The notes: generated by a model not told the origin, from the letters alone. A stretch of DNA of 43,173 nt from an uncultured Lentisphaeria bacterium (GCA_903863035.1 CAIPAT010000458.1:1-43173), one strand, 5' to 3'; counted from the first letter of the stretch, positions 34,639-43,037 are shown. A program made the numbers and translations.

Positions 34639-34750
34639 GTTATGGGTTATGGGTTATGGGTTAGGGGTTATGGGTTATGGGTTATGGGTTATGGGTTATG
34701 GGTTATGGGTTATGGGTTATGGGTTATGGGTTATGGGTTATGGGTTATGG
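34639..34750 (+). repeat. Telomere-like TTATGGG heptamer array (about 16 units)
   Basis: About sixteen nearly perfect tandem TTATGGG units (one TTAGGGG variant at ~34661) over 112 bp, with strand asymmetry: no C on the plus strand. G-runs of three every seven bases could form a G-quadruplex. Copy number is likely unstable by slippage and could be collapsed by assembly. Confidence 0.9.
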
Positions 34751-34819
34751 TGCTAGGAGTTAGGGGTAAAGCACGAAAGAAGTAGGCGCTAATTAGCAAA
34801 TTCATCCAGATCCCCGGAT

Positions 34820-36046
34820 TTATAATAGCGGCGCGGGAATAACACGGCAATCCTGGCGCAACTGAACCAGTTCCGGATACAGGCAGATAACCGCCCCCAT
34901 ACCGACCGGCTTCTTAAGCTGTTCAAGAATTTTAAAATGCCTGGCGTCATCCAGTCTGGCTGACGCGGACTTTTTAAATTCAACCGGATATAACATCCCA
35001 TTCTGCTCGATCAGTAAATCAATCTCGCGTTTGTCTTTGTCGCGATAATAATAAAACGGCACTTGCGAGCGGCCGTTATGCAAATAACTTTTTAATATTT
35101 CGGAGAAACACCATGTCTCAAAGATCGCGCCGGCCATTGCTCCGGCTTCCAGTACCCTGGGCGAATCCCAGCCGGTTAGAAATGCGCATAAGCCGGTATC
35201 CAGCATAAAGAGCTTCGGTGCTTTAATCATGCGTTTGGTGATATTGTTAAAATATGGTTCCAGCAGCCAGACCAGACCGGAGGTTTTCAAAATGCTTAAC
35301 CACGCTTTGGCTGTAGGCATGGAGATATCCGCATCGCGGGCCAGATCAGAATAATTTAACACCTGTCCTGTTCTGGCGGCAACCGCCCGGAGAAAACGGG
35401 AGAAATGTTCAAGATCGCCGATATTTGACAAATCTCTGACGTCACGTTCAAGGTATGTCCGGAGATACCTTGAATAGAACATCGTCCAGTGTTCGCCGTT
35501 ATCCCGGGCAATTTCCGGAAAAGCGCCGGTCCAGATGCGACGGTAAAGTTCCATCGTGTCGACGCCGGTGCCGATGGCGCTGAACGCAATATCCGGCAGA
35601 AACGGTACGGAGTGACGATTTTCCAGTTCGCTTTGGGAGAAACCAAGCAGATCTACGATGCCGACACGGCCGGCCAGAGATTCGGTTACCCCTTTCATCA
35701 GTTGAAATTGTTGTGATCCGGTAAGCCAGAACATGCCGTTGCGATCCGCTTTTTCAGCCTGACGCGCTTTATCAATCATTATTTTTATGTGCGGCAGCAA
35801 TTCCGGAGCGTATTGAATTTCGTCAATCAGCACCGGCGGTGAATATCGGGCAAGAAAACCCTGCGGATCGTTTCTGGCCATGGAGCAGTCGAGCATATTA
35901 TCCAGAGTCACATATTTACGCTCGTCTTCCCGCAGGTTGCAAAGAAAAGTGGTTTTTCCAACCTGAAGCGGACCGGTAACCAATACTGCCGGAAAAAATT
36001 TACAGGCTTCCAAAAAAGCGGTTTCTAATGTTCTACGGGTGAACAT
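34820..36046 (-). CDS. AAA-type ATPase with DUF4143 domain
   Basis: A 408-aa protein of the family of archaeal-type ATPases with a C-terminal DUF4143. Walker A is GPLQVGKTTF (residue ~26), Walker B is PVLIDEIQYAPELLP, sensor-like WLTGSQQF follows. The DUF4143 half has an HTH-like segment (YSDLARDADISMPTAKAWLSIL) and a PD-(D/E)XK nuclease-like end (FYYYRDKDKREIDLLIEQNGMLYPVEFK), where D, E and K are visible. These proteins are frequent, patchily distributed and of unsettled function. AAGGAG 8 nt upstream supports ATG 36046. It is flanked on both sides by the same direct repeat, suggesting movement as a unit. Confidence 0.87.
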   Translation of the reverse strand: MFTRRTLETAFLEACKFFPAVLVTGPLQVGKTTFLCNLREDERKYVTLDNMLDCSMARNDPQGFLARYSPPVLIDEIQYAPELLPHIKIMIDKARQAEKADRNGMFWLTGSQQFQLMKGVTESLAGRVGIVDLLGFSQSELENRHSVPFLPDIAFSAIGTGVDTMELYRRIWTGAFPEIARDNGEHWTMFYSRYLRTYLERDVRDLSNIGDLEHFSRFLRAVAARTGQVLNYSDLARDADISMPTAKAWLSILKTSGLVWLLEPYFNNITKRMIKAPKLFMLDTGLCAFLTGWDSPRVLEAGAMAGAIFETWCFSEILKSYLHNGRSQVPFYYYRDKDKREIDLLIEQNGMLYPVEFKKSASARLDDARHFKILEQLKKPVGMGAVICLYPELVQLRQDCRVIPAPLL

Positions 36047-36151
36047 CTTTTCAACTCCTTCGACTAATTTAAAGTGCAATATTAAAATAGTCGAGAAATG
36101 AAAAAAACAAATCTCTCCTTCGATAAACCCATTCTATCCACTGTTTGAGCC

Positions 36152-36207
36152 TGATTTCTCCATTTCTATTGACAAAATCACTAATTAGTAAAAAGACATA
36201 ACTGGTG
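36152..36207 (+). repeat. Direct repeat copy B flanking the DUF4143 ATPase gene
   Basis: Matches copy A at 34529-34584: same order of TTTCTCC, TTGACA, CACTAATTAGTAAAAAG and ACATAACTGGTGA. It lies about 105 bp upstream of the ATPase start and leads straight into a heptamer array. Confidence 0.75.
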
Positions 36208-36308
36208 ACTGGCGACTGGTGACTGGTGACTGGTGACTGGTGACTGGTGACTGGTGACTGGTGACTGGCAATTAACTAATCACTAATCACTAATCACCAA
36301 TCACTATT
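36200..36308 (+). repeat. ACTGGTG then ACTAATC heptamer arrays
   Basis: About nine ACTGGTG units (36200-36267), a short junction, then ACTAATC/ACCAATC units (36275-36308), all with period 7. The array ends at the stop codon region of the 2-hydroxyacid dehydrogenase gene. No gene lies here. Confidence 0.85.
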
Positions 36309-36313
36309 TACGA

Positions 36314-37255
36314 TTAAATTACATCCATCTCCGTAATTTTTCCGGCATCGGCTGATCCGATATTCTGCAAACTGCTTATTGCCATGCGTTCACATGCTTC
36401 AAGCGTACTGCTGCCGATATGAGGCGTCATTATGACGTTTTCCAGCGTCCGCAAATCTTTCATCTGCGGAATGTATGGTTCTTTCTTGAAAACATCCAGC
36501 GCTGCACCGCCGATAAGATTATTTTTAACGGCATCAAACAGTGCGTCTTCATCAACCACCCCGCCGCGGGCGGTATTAATCAGCCAGCCGCCTTTTTTCA
36601 TCATGGACAGACGCTCGCTATTGATAAAATTCTGCGTCGCCGGAATATTGGGAATATGAATAGTGACAAAATCCGCATTTTTCACCGCTTCGGCAAAATC
36701 CGGATAAAAGTCGTCAAAGTTTTCCATGTTTGAACCTTTGACAATATCATATCCGACGACTTTCATGCCGAAACCGAGTTTGGCTATCTTAGCCACTTTT
36801 CGTCCGATGTTGCCGCAGCCGATAATTCCCAGAGTTTTACCGGCGAGCTCAACGCCAACCCGGTTCTTCCACACGCCATTTTTATTATCCGCCGCGCAAA
36901 TTGCCAAATGCCGTCCGGCGGTTAAAATCATCCCGATGGCGCATTCGGCGACTGAATCATCCAGAACCCCGGGGGTATTAGTGCAGTAGATACCTTTTGC
37001 TTTCGCTTGAGCTTTGTCTATTCCGTCATGCCCGACCCCGAAGCGGGCAATCACCCCGCCAGCCGGAATCGCTTCATAAAGTTCTTTCGTGTATTTGTTT
37101 ATCCCGACAATTACATATTCTGCCTGCTCATCGCGAATTGCTTTCGCCAGTCCCGCCTCATCGGATGGGGCGGAAATACACTCAAATCCAGTGGCATTCT
37201 GAAAAATATGTTTAGCTTTATTATACTCCAGATCCGTTACTAATACCTTAATCAT
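36314..37255 (-). CDS. D-2-hydroxyacid dehydrogenase (phosphoglycerate dehydrogenase-like)
   Basis: A 313-aa NAD-dependent dehydrogenase. The Rossmann motif is LGIIGCGNIGRKVA (residue ~140), the catalytic Arg lies in INTARGGVVDE, Glu in the following helix and His in MTPHIGSST. The length fits family members without the ACT domain of SerA. ATG 37255 with GGGAG eight bases before it is the likely start, in preference to the codon at 37270, which lies within that ribosome site. It is the last gene of the minus-strand fucosidase operon (68 bp after the GH29 stop), so it probably reduces a hydroxy-/keto-acid from deoxysugar breakdown rather than making serine. Confidence 0.87.
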   Translation of the reverse strand: MIKVLVTDLEYNKAKHIFQNATGFECISAPSDEAGLAKAIRDEQAEYVIVGINKYTKELYEAIPAGGVIARFGVGHDGIDKAQAKAKGIYCTNTPGVLDDSVAECAIGMILTAGRHLAICAADNKNGVWKNRVGVELAGKTLGIIGCGNIGRKVAKIAKLGFGMKVVGYDIVKGSNMENFDDFYPDFAEAVKNADFVTIHIPNIPATQNFINSERLSMMKKGGWLINTARGGVVDEDALFDAVKNNLIGGAALDVFKKEPYIPQMKDLRTLENVIMTPHIGSSTLEACERMAISSLQNIGSADAGKITEMDVI

Positions 37256-37323
37256 TTTACCATCTCCCAAAATTTTTTCGCTTCGTTTAAAGCAGCTTTT
37301 ATAACATGTCTGCTTAATAAATT

Positions 37324-39135
37324 TTATGTTTTACAATTATGTAAAATTACTTTTTGCAGTTTTAGTCCTAATTCTTTAAAATTTAATTTTATTGGCTTTA
37401 TCTTTAATGAGTAGTTGCCAGGACGGTCAATTTTTATTATCTTGCTGTTATCGGTTGAGCGCATTCTTTTATAATAAATTGATCTTGAATTTTCCATTCG
37501 TTCGCCTTCTTCAATAGTAAATTCGACTTTTTGATCAGCTATCTCGATTGAAAGAATGTGTCCGCCTTCCCACCTGCCGATAGTTTCACCCAGCCAGGCA
37601 TAAGGTTTTTGTATAAGGCTTATTACTTCTATGAAAAATTCTCCTGGATTTGTAACTTTTATATCCCAGCTTAGCCACTCCCGGGTATCTTGCCAGTCCT
37701 CAATTACCCCGGCATTTGATAGATAGAATCCACCGTTGTTTTTCTTTATTGCAATTTCAACTCTGGAAATAAGGTCGTCATTATCTTCACTGCCGGATAT
37801 TAAATCATTATCTGAAACCTGTTCTGCTCTATGTAAATCAGCTCTAAACGCTTCACAAACGATTTGATTGTCGGGCTGCTGGATTAATGTGTTGTCAACT
37901 TTAACCTCCCCATCAATTTCAAGCACAAGCACCGAAAGGTCTTTAACCGGCACATCCCTGGGCAGCGTTACACTTAATTCATGGAAGTTCATTGCTTTAT
38001 TATAGACCTGTTTCAGCTTGAGAGGCTCATCAACAGAGTCAAGTAGATACGCTTTGTTAACATTGTTTTTCAGACCGCGAAGCACATAATCTCCGTCAGG
38101 CCAATCAAATAGATGTGCATAAATTTTCCCGGGTTTTACTGTAATACTGCCCCAGTCAAACTCTTTTTCAAACGGACTTGCATTGGTGTTATATATAGCT
38201 TCACTATTTTTCTTTAACCAGTAGCCAACTTCTGAAAGTATTTTTTTGCTTGGTTCGGGAATAAGCCCCATGCCGTCGGGACCGATATTCAAGAGGTATA
38301 CTCCGCCTTTGCTGACAATATCTACCAGAAGTTTTATGATCGTGGAACTTGATTTCCAGTTGTCATCATTTTTCTTATAGCCCCAAGTGTCATTTAGCGT
38401 AGCGCAGGTTTCCCAGCAAGCCTCAAGACCTTTTACCGGAGCTTCATTATCGCCAAAACCATTATAATCGCCAAGATCATGTCCTACTCGATTATTGACA
38501 ATACATTCAGGCTGAAGCTTATGCACATAATCAACCAGTTCCTGAGCATGTTCTCTGCTTATATTAACCGGGGTGTCAAACCATATAATTCCAACTTTTC
38601 CGTATTGCGTCAGCAACTCCCGGAGCTGAGGTTTTACTTTTTCGCGTAAATATTTGTCAAAATCCCTTGGTTCATCAGGAAAATCCCAGGTATTACCTAT
38701 TGCGTTTTTATCCTCCCAGTCCTGTACATGAGAATAGTAGAAACAGAGTTTAATTCCCTGTTTTTGACATTCTGCGGCAATCTCTTTTACCGGGTCTTTT
38801 TTATATGGTGTAGCATCTACAATATTGTATTTCGACGCCCTGGAATTAAACATCGCAAAGCCTTCATGGTGTTTTGCGGTAATTACGATATATTTCATTC
38901 CTGCATTTTGGGCGACAGCGACCCATTCCGCAGCGTTAAAACCAGCAGGATTAAACTTGCCGGCAATTTGCCTGTACTCTGCTAAAGGTATTTTTAGACG
39001 CAGCATTATCCATTCGGCAATGTACAATGCAGTCGTTCCATTCCATTCGCCACCCAGACTGGAATAGAGTCCCCAATGTATAAACATTCCGAATTTGGCT
39101 TCTTTCATCCATTGTATTCGCTGCTCTTTAATCAT
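37324..39135 (-). CDS. GH29 alpha-L-fucosidase family protein, intracellular
   Basis: A 603-aa enzyme. The barrel opens with EAKFGMFIHWGLYSSLGGEW, KYIVITAKHHEGFAMFNS carries the conserved substrate-binding His pair, and the catalytic nucleophile is Asp in VGIIWFDTP (about D187). A beta domain follows and residues ~430-600 form an extra beta-rich domain with DWQDTREWLSWDIKV, possibly carbohydrate-binding. No signal peptide, so it acts inside the cell on imported fucosides. The ATG overlaps the upstream aldolase stop by 4 nt. It could prefer other alpha-L-sugars, as GH29 is broad. Confidence 0.88.
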   Translation of the reverse strand: MIKEQRIQWMKEAKFGMFIHWGLYSSLGGEWNGTTALYIAEWIMLRLKIPLAEYRQIAGKFNPAGFNAAEWVAVAQNAGMKYIVITAKHHEGFAMFNSRASKYNIVDATPYKKDPVKEIAAECQKQGIKLCFYYSHVQDWEDKNAIGNTWDFPDEPRDFDKYLREKVKPQLRELLTQYGKVGIIWFDTPVNISREHAQELVDYVHKLQPECIVNNRVGHDLGDYNGFGDNEAPVKGLEACWETCATLNDTWGYKKNDDNWKSSSTIIKLLVDIVSKGGVYLLNIGPDGMGLIPEPSKKILSEVGYWLKKNSEAIYNTNASPFEKEFDWGSITVKPGKIYAHLFDWPDGDYVLRGLKNNVNKAYLLDSVDEPLKLKQVYNKAMNFHELSVTLPRDVPVKDLSVLVLEIDGEVKVDNTLIQQPDNQIVCEAFRADLHRAEQVSDNDLISGSEDNDDLISRVEIAIKKNNGGFYLSNAGVIEDWQDTREWLSWDIKVTNPGEFFIEVISLIQKPYAWLGETIGRWEGGHILSIEIADQKVEFTIEEGERMENSRSIYYKRMRSTDNSKIIKIDRPGNYSLKIKPIKLNFKELGLKLQKVILHNCKT

Positions 39136-39872
39136 TTGACCATCATCCCCAATGCTGCTATTGCGCCTTGCTGCAAAAAGTAGCTGTCCATGCCCAGGGC
39201 AATGAAAGTATAACCCTGCTCAACAGCCTTTTGCACGTTGTCCTTATTCGGGGTGACGATATGCTGGCCGGCGGCTTTCCTGTATTTCCGGCAGGCTTCC
39301 GCGACCTTGATGCAGGCATCCTGAATAATTTGATGTCCGGTCTGTCCGGTTATGCCATAGGAACCGCTCATATCGTAGGGACCGATGAATACTCCGTCTA
39401 CTCCATCGACTTGCAATATTTCATCGATATTCGCCACCGCTTCTTTAGACTCGATCATCACAATCACTACCGGGTCAAAACTTTTTGCGTAAACATCAAA
39501 TTTTGCCCCCCAGTCATTGCCGCGCTGCCAGGCAAAGCCGCGAATGCCATCGGGTGGATATTTTGCCGATTTAACCGCCTTTTGCGCTTCTGCGGCGTTG
39601 TTCACCAGCGGCACGATCACTCCCGCCGCCCCGAGATCCAGCGCCCGGCGTATGGGCAATGCGGCATTCTCTTTGACCCTGACGAGCGCTGCCGCCGGTT
39701 TTACCGCGCGGCAGAAGTTGCCGATATCGGCATCTTCCACTTCGCCATGTTCAGCATCTAAAGCAATCCATGAAAAGCCGGCTTGAGCCAGAATCTCCGC
39801 ATTGGCCGGATGCCCGATCTGGCACCAGGAACCAATACACAACTCGTTGTTCAATAATTTATTTTTCAACAT
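39132..39872 (-). CDS. HpcH/HpaI family aldolase (2-keto-3-deoxy-sugar acid type)
   Basis: A 246-aa class II pyruvate aldolase. SWIALDAEHGEVE carries the catalytic His, LVRVKEN the Arg, VVIVMIESKEAVANIDEI the metal Glu and VFIGPYDMSGSYG the metal Asp. The family includes RhmA (2-keto-3-deoxy-L-rhamnonate), GarL and HpaI. Next to an alpha-L-fucosidase, it could cleave 2-keto-3-deoxy-L-fuconate to pyruvate and lactaldehyde, but the dehydrogenase and dehydratase needed are not seen. GGAGG immediately before ATG 39872 decides the start; it overlaps the URO-D gene by 14 nt. Confidence 0.87.
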   Translation of the reverse strand: MLKNKLLNNELCIGSWCQIGHPANAEILAQAGFSWIALDAEHGEVEDADIGNFCRAVKPAAALVRVKENAALPIRRALDLGAAGVIVPLVNNAAEAQKAVKSAKYPPDGIRGFAWQRGNDWGAKFDVYAKSFDPVVIVMIESKEAVANIDEILQVDGVDGVFIGPYDMSGSYGITGQTGHQIIQDACIKVAEACRKYRKAAGQHIVTPNKDNVQKAVEQGYTFIALGMDSYFLQQGAIAALGMMVK

Positions 39873-40923
39873 ATTTCCTCCACAGATATTGTGCTTGTTC
39901 AAAATCTTCCACCACGGTATTGACAGCCAGACCCGCTGCTGGAAGTTTGCTGAAAATCCAGTCCAGATCAGCTTCCGGAATGTCGCCCCAGATTATGAGC
40001 GGCTTCTCCTTCAGGATCGCTAAATGGCGGTCATAAAGCTGTTCCGCCGATGGTCCGCCGGCGTCAATATGCAGTTCCAGCACGGACATGCCCATCCGGA
40101 TATAGGCCGCAGTCGGCACAAATCCGGTTGAATGCTGATGCATGATCACATGCGGAAAAGCATCAACTATTTTATGGTCCGCCGGTTCAATAAATTCATC
40201 ATACAGATCCGGCGACAGCAGCGCGGCCGCGTCTTCCTGATGCCAGACGGTTCCAGCCGGATTCCAGGTGTGATAATAAAATGATCCGATACCGCCGTGA
40301 AATTCCGGGATTAGTTTTAACTGAAAATGACCCGCATCAATGAATAAATCTGTCAGATCAGCAATAACTTTTCTCATCTCATCCGGTTCTTCCATCAGCT
40401 TGAACAGGAATTCATCGCCGCCATAAATCGCGCTGAGTAAATCCGCGACGCCGCGCATTCTGGTAGTCGCCAACGGGAATTTTCCCGCGCCGGCTTTGGC
40501 TAATGCCTGAAGCATTTGCTTCATCAGGATCGACCATTCATTGTCCGGTGAAAATTTTAAATTCACTTTATCCGGCTTTTCCGCATAGATTGACCCGGTA
40601 TTTCTATCGGAGTAGATCGGGCAACCCAGCATCGCCTCCAGCCATGGAATCCCCCAGAACGCGGAAGCGCTGTAGATAAAGTCCCCGCCGCATTCCTCAT
40701 GCCGCTTAAACAGGCGCAAAGTGTCGGCGACAAATTCATCAAGGTTAAAATCCCCCGGTTTAAGCGGCTGCTCCATTGGCAGTTTTTTCGCAAAAGGGTA
40801 GCGGAATACCGGATATTCGCTCTCAACAAAAAAACCCAGCAGCGGACGTTCATTTTTCCGGCCATGAAAGAGCTTGAATTGCTTCACTCTTTCATCCATT
40901 GATTTATGCCAATCGTTTCGCAT
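39859..40923 (-). CDS. URO-D-like family protein (HQH variant)
   Basis: A 354-aa uroporphyrinogen decarboxylase-superfamily protein, with the typical helical start (HKSMDERVKQFKLFHGRKNERPLLGF) and a barrel. At the methyltransferase zinc position it has MHQHSTG, so the Cys of H-x-C is replaced by His. LELHIDAGGPS and PLIIWGDIPEADLDW follow. ATG 40923, with GGAGAG 5 nt before it, overlaps the upstream URO-D gene by 20 nt; the frame extends to 40944. It sits between another URO-D gene and the pyruvate aldolase. Function is unknown; heme synthesis is unlikely. Confidence 0.72.
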   Translation of the reverse strand: MRNDWHKSMDERVKQFKLFHGRKNERPLLGFFVESEYPVFRYPFAKKLPMEQPLKPGDFNLDEFVADTLRLFKRHEECGGDFIYSASAFWGIPWLEAMLGCPIYSDRNTGSIYAEKPDKVNLKFSPDNEWSILMKQMLQALAKAGAGKFPLATTRMRGVADLLSAIYGGDEFLFKLMEEPDEMRKVIADLTDLFIDAGHFQLKLIPEFHGGIGSFYYHTWNPAGTVWHQEDAAALLSPDLYDEFIEPADHKIVDAFPHVIMHQHSTGFVPTAAYIRMGMSVLELHIDAGGPSAEQLYDRHLAILKEKPLIIWGDIPEADLDWIFSKLPAAGLAVNTVVEDFEQAQYLWRKYVEK

Positions 40924-41956
40924 TAATCTCTCCAATAGCTTCATACATAGTTAAGATATTTTCCAACGGAATGTCGGAACCTAAAATCTGACTGGGCGCA
41001 AAAATGTAACGGCCTGCCGGAGCCAATGCTTCAACGGTTTCAATTACATGCCTGCGGACATCTTCAGCATTACCGAAAGGCAATATGTTCTGGGTATCAA
41101 TCCCCCCGTGAAAAGTGATTTTGTGCCCGTATTTTTGCGCTAATACGGACGGGATCATGCCTTTGGCAGTTACTTGCACCGGGTCAAGAATGTCCACTCC
41201 GGCTTCAATCAGATGAGGAATGAGCGGCTCAATCGCCCCGCAGGAATGCATCATTACCTTGAGATTATAACTATGGGCCAGTGCGCATAATTTCTGAATA
41301 TTCGGATAAAAGAAATCCAGCCACATTTCCTGGCTCATCAGCATGCTTTCCTGACTGCCGAAATCGTTGCCGAAAAACCATATCTCCATATTGCCTTTTA
41401 GAGTGGCAAAATACTTATCATTCAATTCCAGATACATTTCAGTCATGCGGTCAATCAATGTGTGAATAACTTCCGGATTCATCGCCAGATTCAGCAGAAA
41501 ATTCTGGAACCCGTGCATCCGGTAGCTGTCGCCCATAATCCCGGTCCATAAACCGCCAATCCGGTTGCGGTTGCGGTTCATTTCCGCTTCATCAAGCAGC
41601 GGTGAAAAATCAAAATCAGCAGCCTGCGGCCATGGAAACCGCAAAATATCTTCAACTTTCAAATCCGGATTGTCCAATGTTCCGCTGATAGCGCTGTCAA
41701 CCGAAAATTTACTATCCCCGGCGCCGCGTTTCCAGCGAATCCCCAGCGGACAGGTGCGTTCCGTTTCAGTAAAATCCAATCTGCCTTTATAGAACGGCAC
41801 GGCCCCTTCGTTCTGGGAGATATCCCGTCCGGGCAGGTAGAAAAAATCACACCCGAGAAAATCTAAAAGCTCGCGTCCGCTTTTTAAACTCAGATGAGCT
41901 TTAAGCTTTCTGTCGGTTTCGCTATGCGCCAGATAATCAACGGGGATTTTCTTCAT
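40904..41956 (-). CDS. URO-D/MtaA-like family protein (HxCG type)
   Basis: A 350-aa member of the same superfamily and the one closest to MtaA/CmuA-type methyltransferases: VMMHSCGAIEPLIPHLIEAGVDILDPVQ keeps the H-x-C-G zinc motif, and ITFHGGIDTQNILPFG is the following conserved block (FxGGIDTQ). ILRFPWPQAADFDF is also typical. No separate corrinoid protein or methyltransferase-activating gene is visible in the window. It overlaps YhcH by 4 nt and the next URO-D gene by 20 nt. It may act with its neighbour as a hetero-pair. Confidence 0.78.
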   Translation of the reverse strand: MKKIPVDYLAHSETDRKLKAHLSLKSGRELLDFLGCDFFYLPGRDISQNEGAVPFYKGRLDFTETERTCPLGIRWKRGAGDSKFSVDSAISGTLDNPDLKVEDILRFPWPQAADFDFSPLLDEAEMNRNRNRIGGLWTGIMGDSYRMHGFQNFLLNLAMNPEVIHTLIDRMTEMYLELNDKYFATLKGNMEIWFFGNDFGSQESMLMSQEMWLDFFYPNIQKLCALAHSYNLKVMMHSCGAIEPLIPHLIEAGVDILDPVQVTAKGMIPSVLAQKYGHKITFHGGIDTQNILPFGNAEDVRRHVIETVEALAPAGRYIFAPSQILGSDIPLENILTMYEAIGEINAKRLA

Positions 41957-42393
41957 ACTCTGACCTTTACCACCACTTTCAACTGCCGTCCGGTTCCGCC
42001 CATCGGCGCATGCACATCTGTCGGGAAAAATATGGCAAAATGTCCCGGCACGGTATTCACCCGCATGCCCGCTTTGCCGTCATAAAACTCCAGATCCTTC
42101 TCCGCATCATAGCCCTTGCCTTTCAAGGATTGAATGGACTCAAAGCCGATAAAATCATTGCCGGCGACTTGATACTGGATGTCAATATAATTCTTGTGCG
42201 TTTCCAGCTTTGCGCCATCCTCGCCTTTGCCGTTATCATCCACGATGATGGCATAGAGGCGCTTCCCGTCGATTTCCATTCGACCGGCCGCCAGGTTGTT
42301 CTTGTCCAATTTTTCCAGAAACTCGAAAGCATCCTTGAAATTGGGATTCATGGAATAATACAATTTGCCATTTTCCAGTTTGTCTAAAATCAT
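41953..42393 (-). CDS. YhcH/YjgK/YiaL family protein
   Basis: A 146-aa cupin-fold protein (DUF386). The signature ETHKNYIDIQYQVAGNDFIG gives His and Asp-like metal ligands, with FFPTDVHAPM as the second set. Relatives in E. coli (YhcH/NanQ, YiaL) sit in sialic acid and pentose/ascorbate-related operons and are proposed to act as sugar anomerases. Here it lies between URO-D-like genes, with 4-nt overlaps at both ends, in the fucosidase operon. Its sugar is probably one released by GH29 or a methylated or deoxysugar. Confidence 0.9.
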   Translation of the reverse strand: MILDKLENGKLYYSMNPNFKDAFEFLEKLDKNNLAAGRMEIDGKRLYAIIVDDNGKGEDGAKLETHKNYIDIQYQVAGNDFIGFESIQSLKGKGYDAEKDLEFYDGKAGMRVNTVPGHFAIFFPTDVHAPMGGTGRQLKVVVKVRV

Positions 42394-43028
42394 TTTTTAC
42401 CTCTGCTTTTCCAGTCTTTCGGGGTTGCGCCAATTTCAGCACGTGCATCGAAATAGGCGGTTAAATTTACCAAAGGAATATTGCCGTGCAAGCCGCCGCC
42501 GGAAGCAATGGCAAAGCCCGGTTTACCTTCAACTTTTCTCATCAATTCAAAAACCATAGTCTTTATTTCCGCGGGAGTTCCAAACGTCAGTTTCGTTGTC
42601 TCAATACCCCCGATAAAAAATTTGCCGGGCGCGCCAAAATGTTCGATTACCGACTCAACCGGCGTGGCCGGGCTTTCAAACATCAGGCCGTCAACTCCCA
42701 GTTCCACCAGGCGCGGCAGAAACGCGCTCATATTACCATCCGCCACCAGAATAATCTTTTTGCCGGCTTTTTTTGCCGCTTCGAAAATTTCCGGATAATG
42801 CGGGAAAATATAATCTTCGTACCACGCCGGTGGAAATACCGGACCGGTACCGGAAGCTAAATCATCATGCAGGAAAATAAACGGACATGAACTCGCCGAC
42901 GCCATTTCCGCAACAATCTTCCTGGATTTCTCCACGCAAGGCAGGATAAATCCGGCATGAAACGCATCGGCCTGGCCGAACGCCGATTCCATGAAGTTCT
43001 CCCAGCCTAATACCTCCACTCCCCACAT
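42390..43028 (-). pseudogene. URO-D-like gene lacking its N-terminal half
   Basis: A 212-aa remnant. It aligns with the C-terminal half of URO-D-like proteins (LHDDLASGTGPVFPPAWYEDYIFPHYPEIF, then ILVADGNMSAFLPRLVELGVDGLMFE, and FFIGGIETTKLTFGTP), but the first ~150 residues of a normal ~350-residue protein are absent. In frame there is a stop about 45 bp upstream (near 43075) and no ribosome site before ATG 43028. The sequence to the right looks like a mobile-element end. At the zinc position it has ADGN. It overlaps the downstream YhcH gene by 4 nt, so it was once part of the operon. A genuine short homologue cannot be excluded. Confidence 0.65.
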
Positions 43029-43037
43029 GAACAAGGT

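Larger units (their letters stand above)
34205..34819. other. Repeat-dense intergenic region after araA
   Basis: A 615-bp gap without a gene: the MITE-like copy (34213-34372), a long-range inverted repeat GGTTTTTGCC/GGCAAAAACC (34391-34400 with 34456-34465), direct repeat copy A (34529-34584) and heptamer arrays to 34750. Confidence 0.7.

Noticed and set aside
34585..34750. CRISPR array
   Set aside because: Repeats are contiguous 7-mers without spacers, and no cas gene is present.
42390..43034. TTG at 43034 as start of the truncated URO-D gene
   Set aside because: ATG 43028 is two codons downstream, and neither has a ribosome site; the missing N-terminal half is better explained by truncation.
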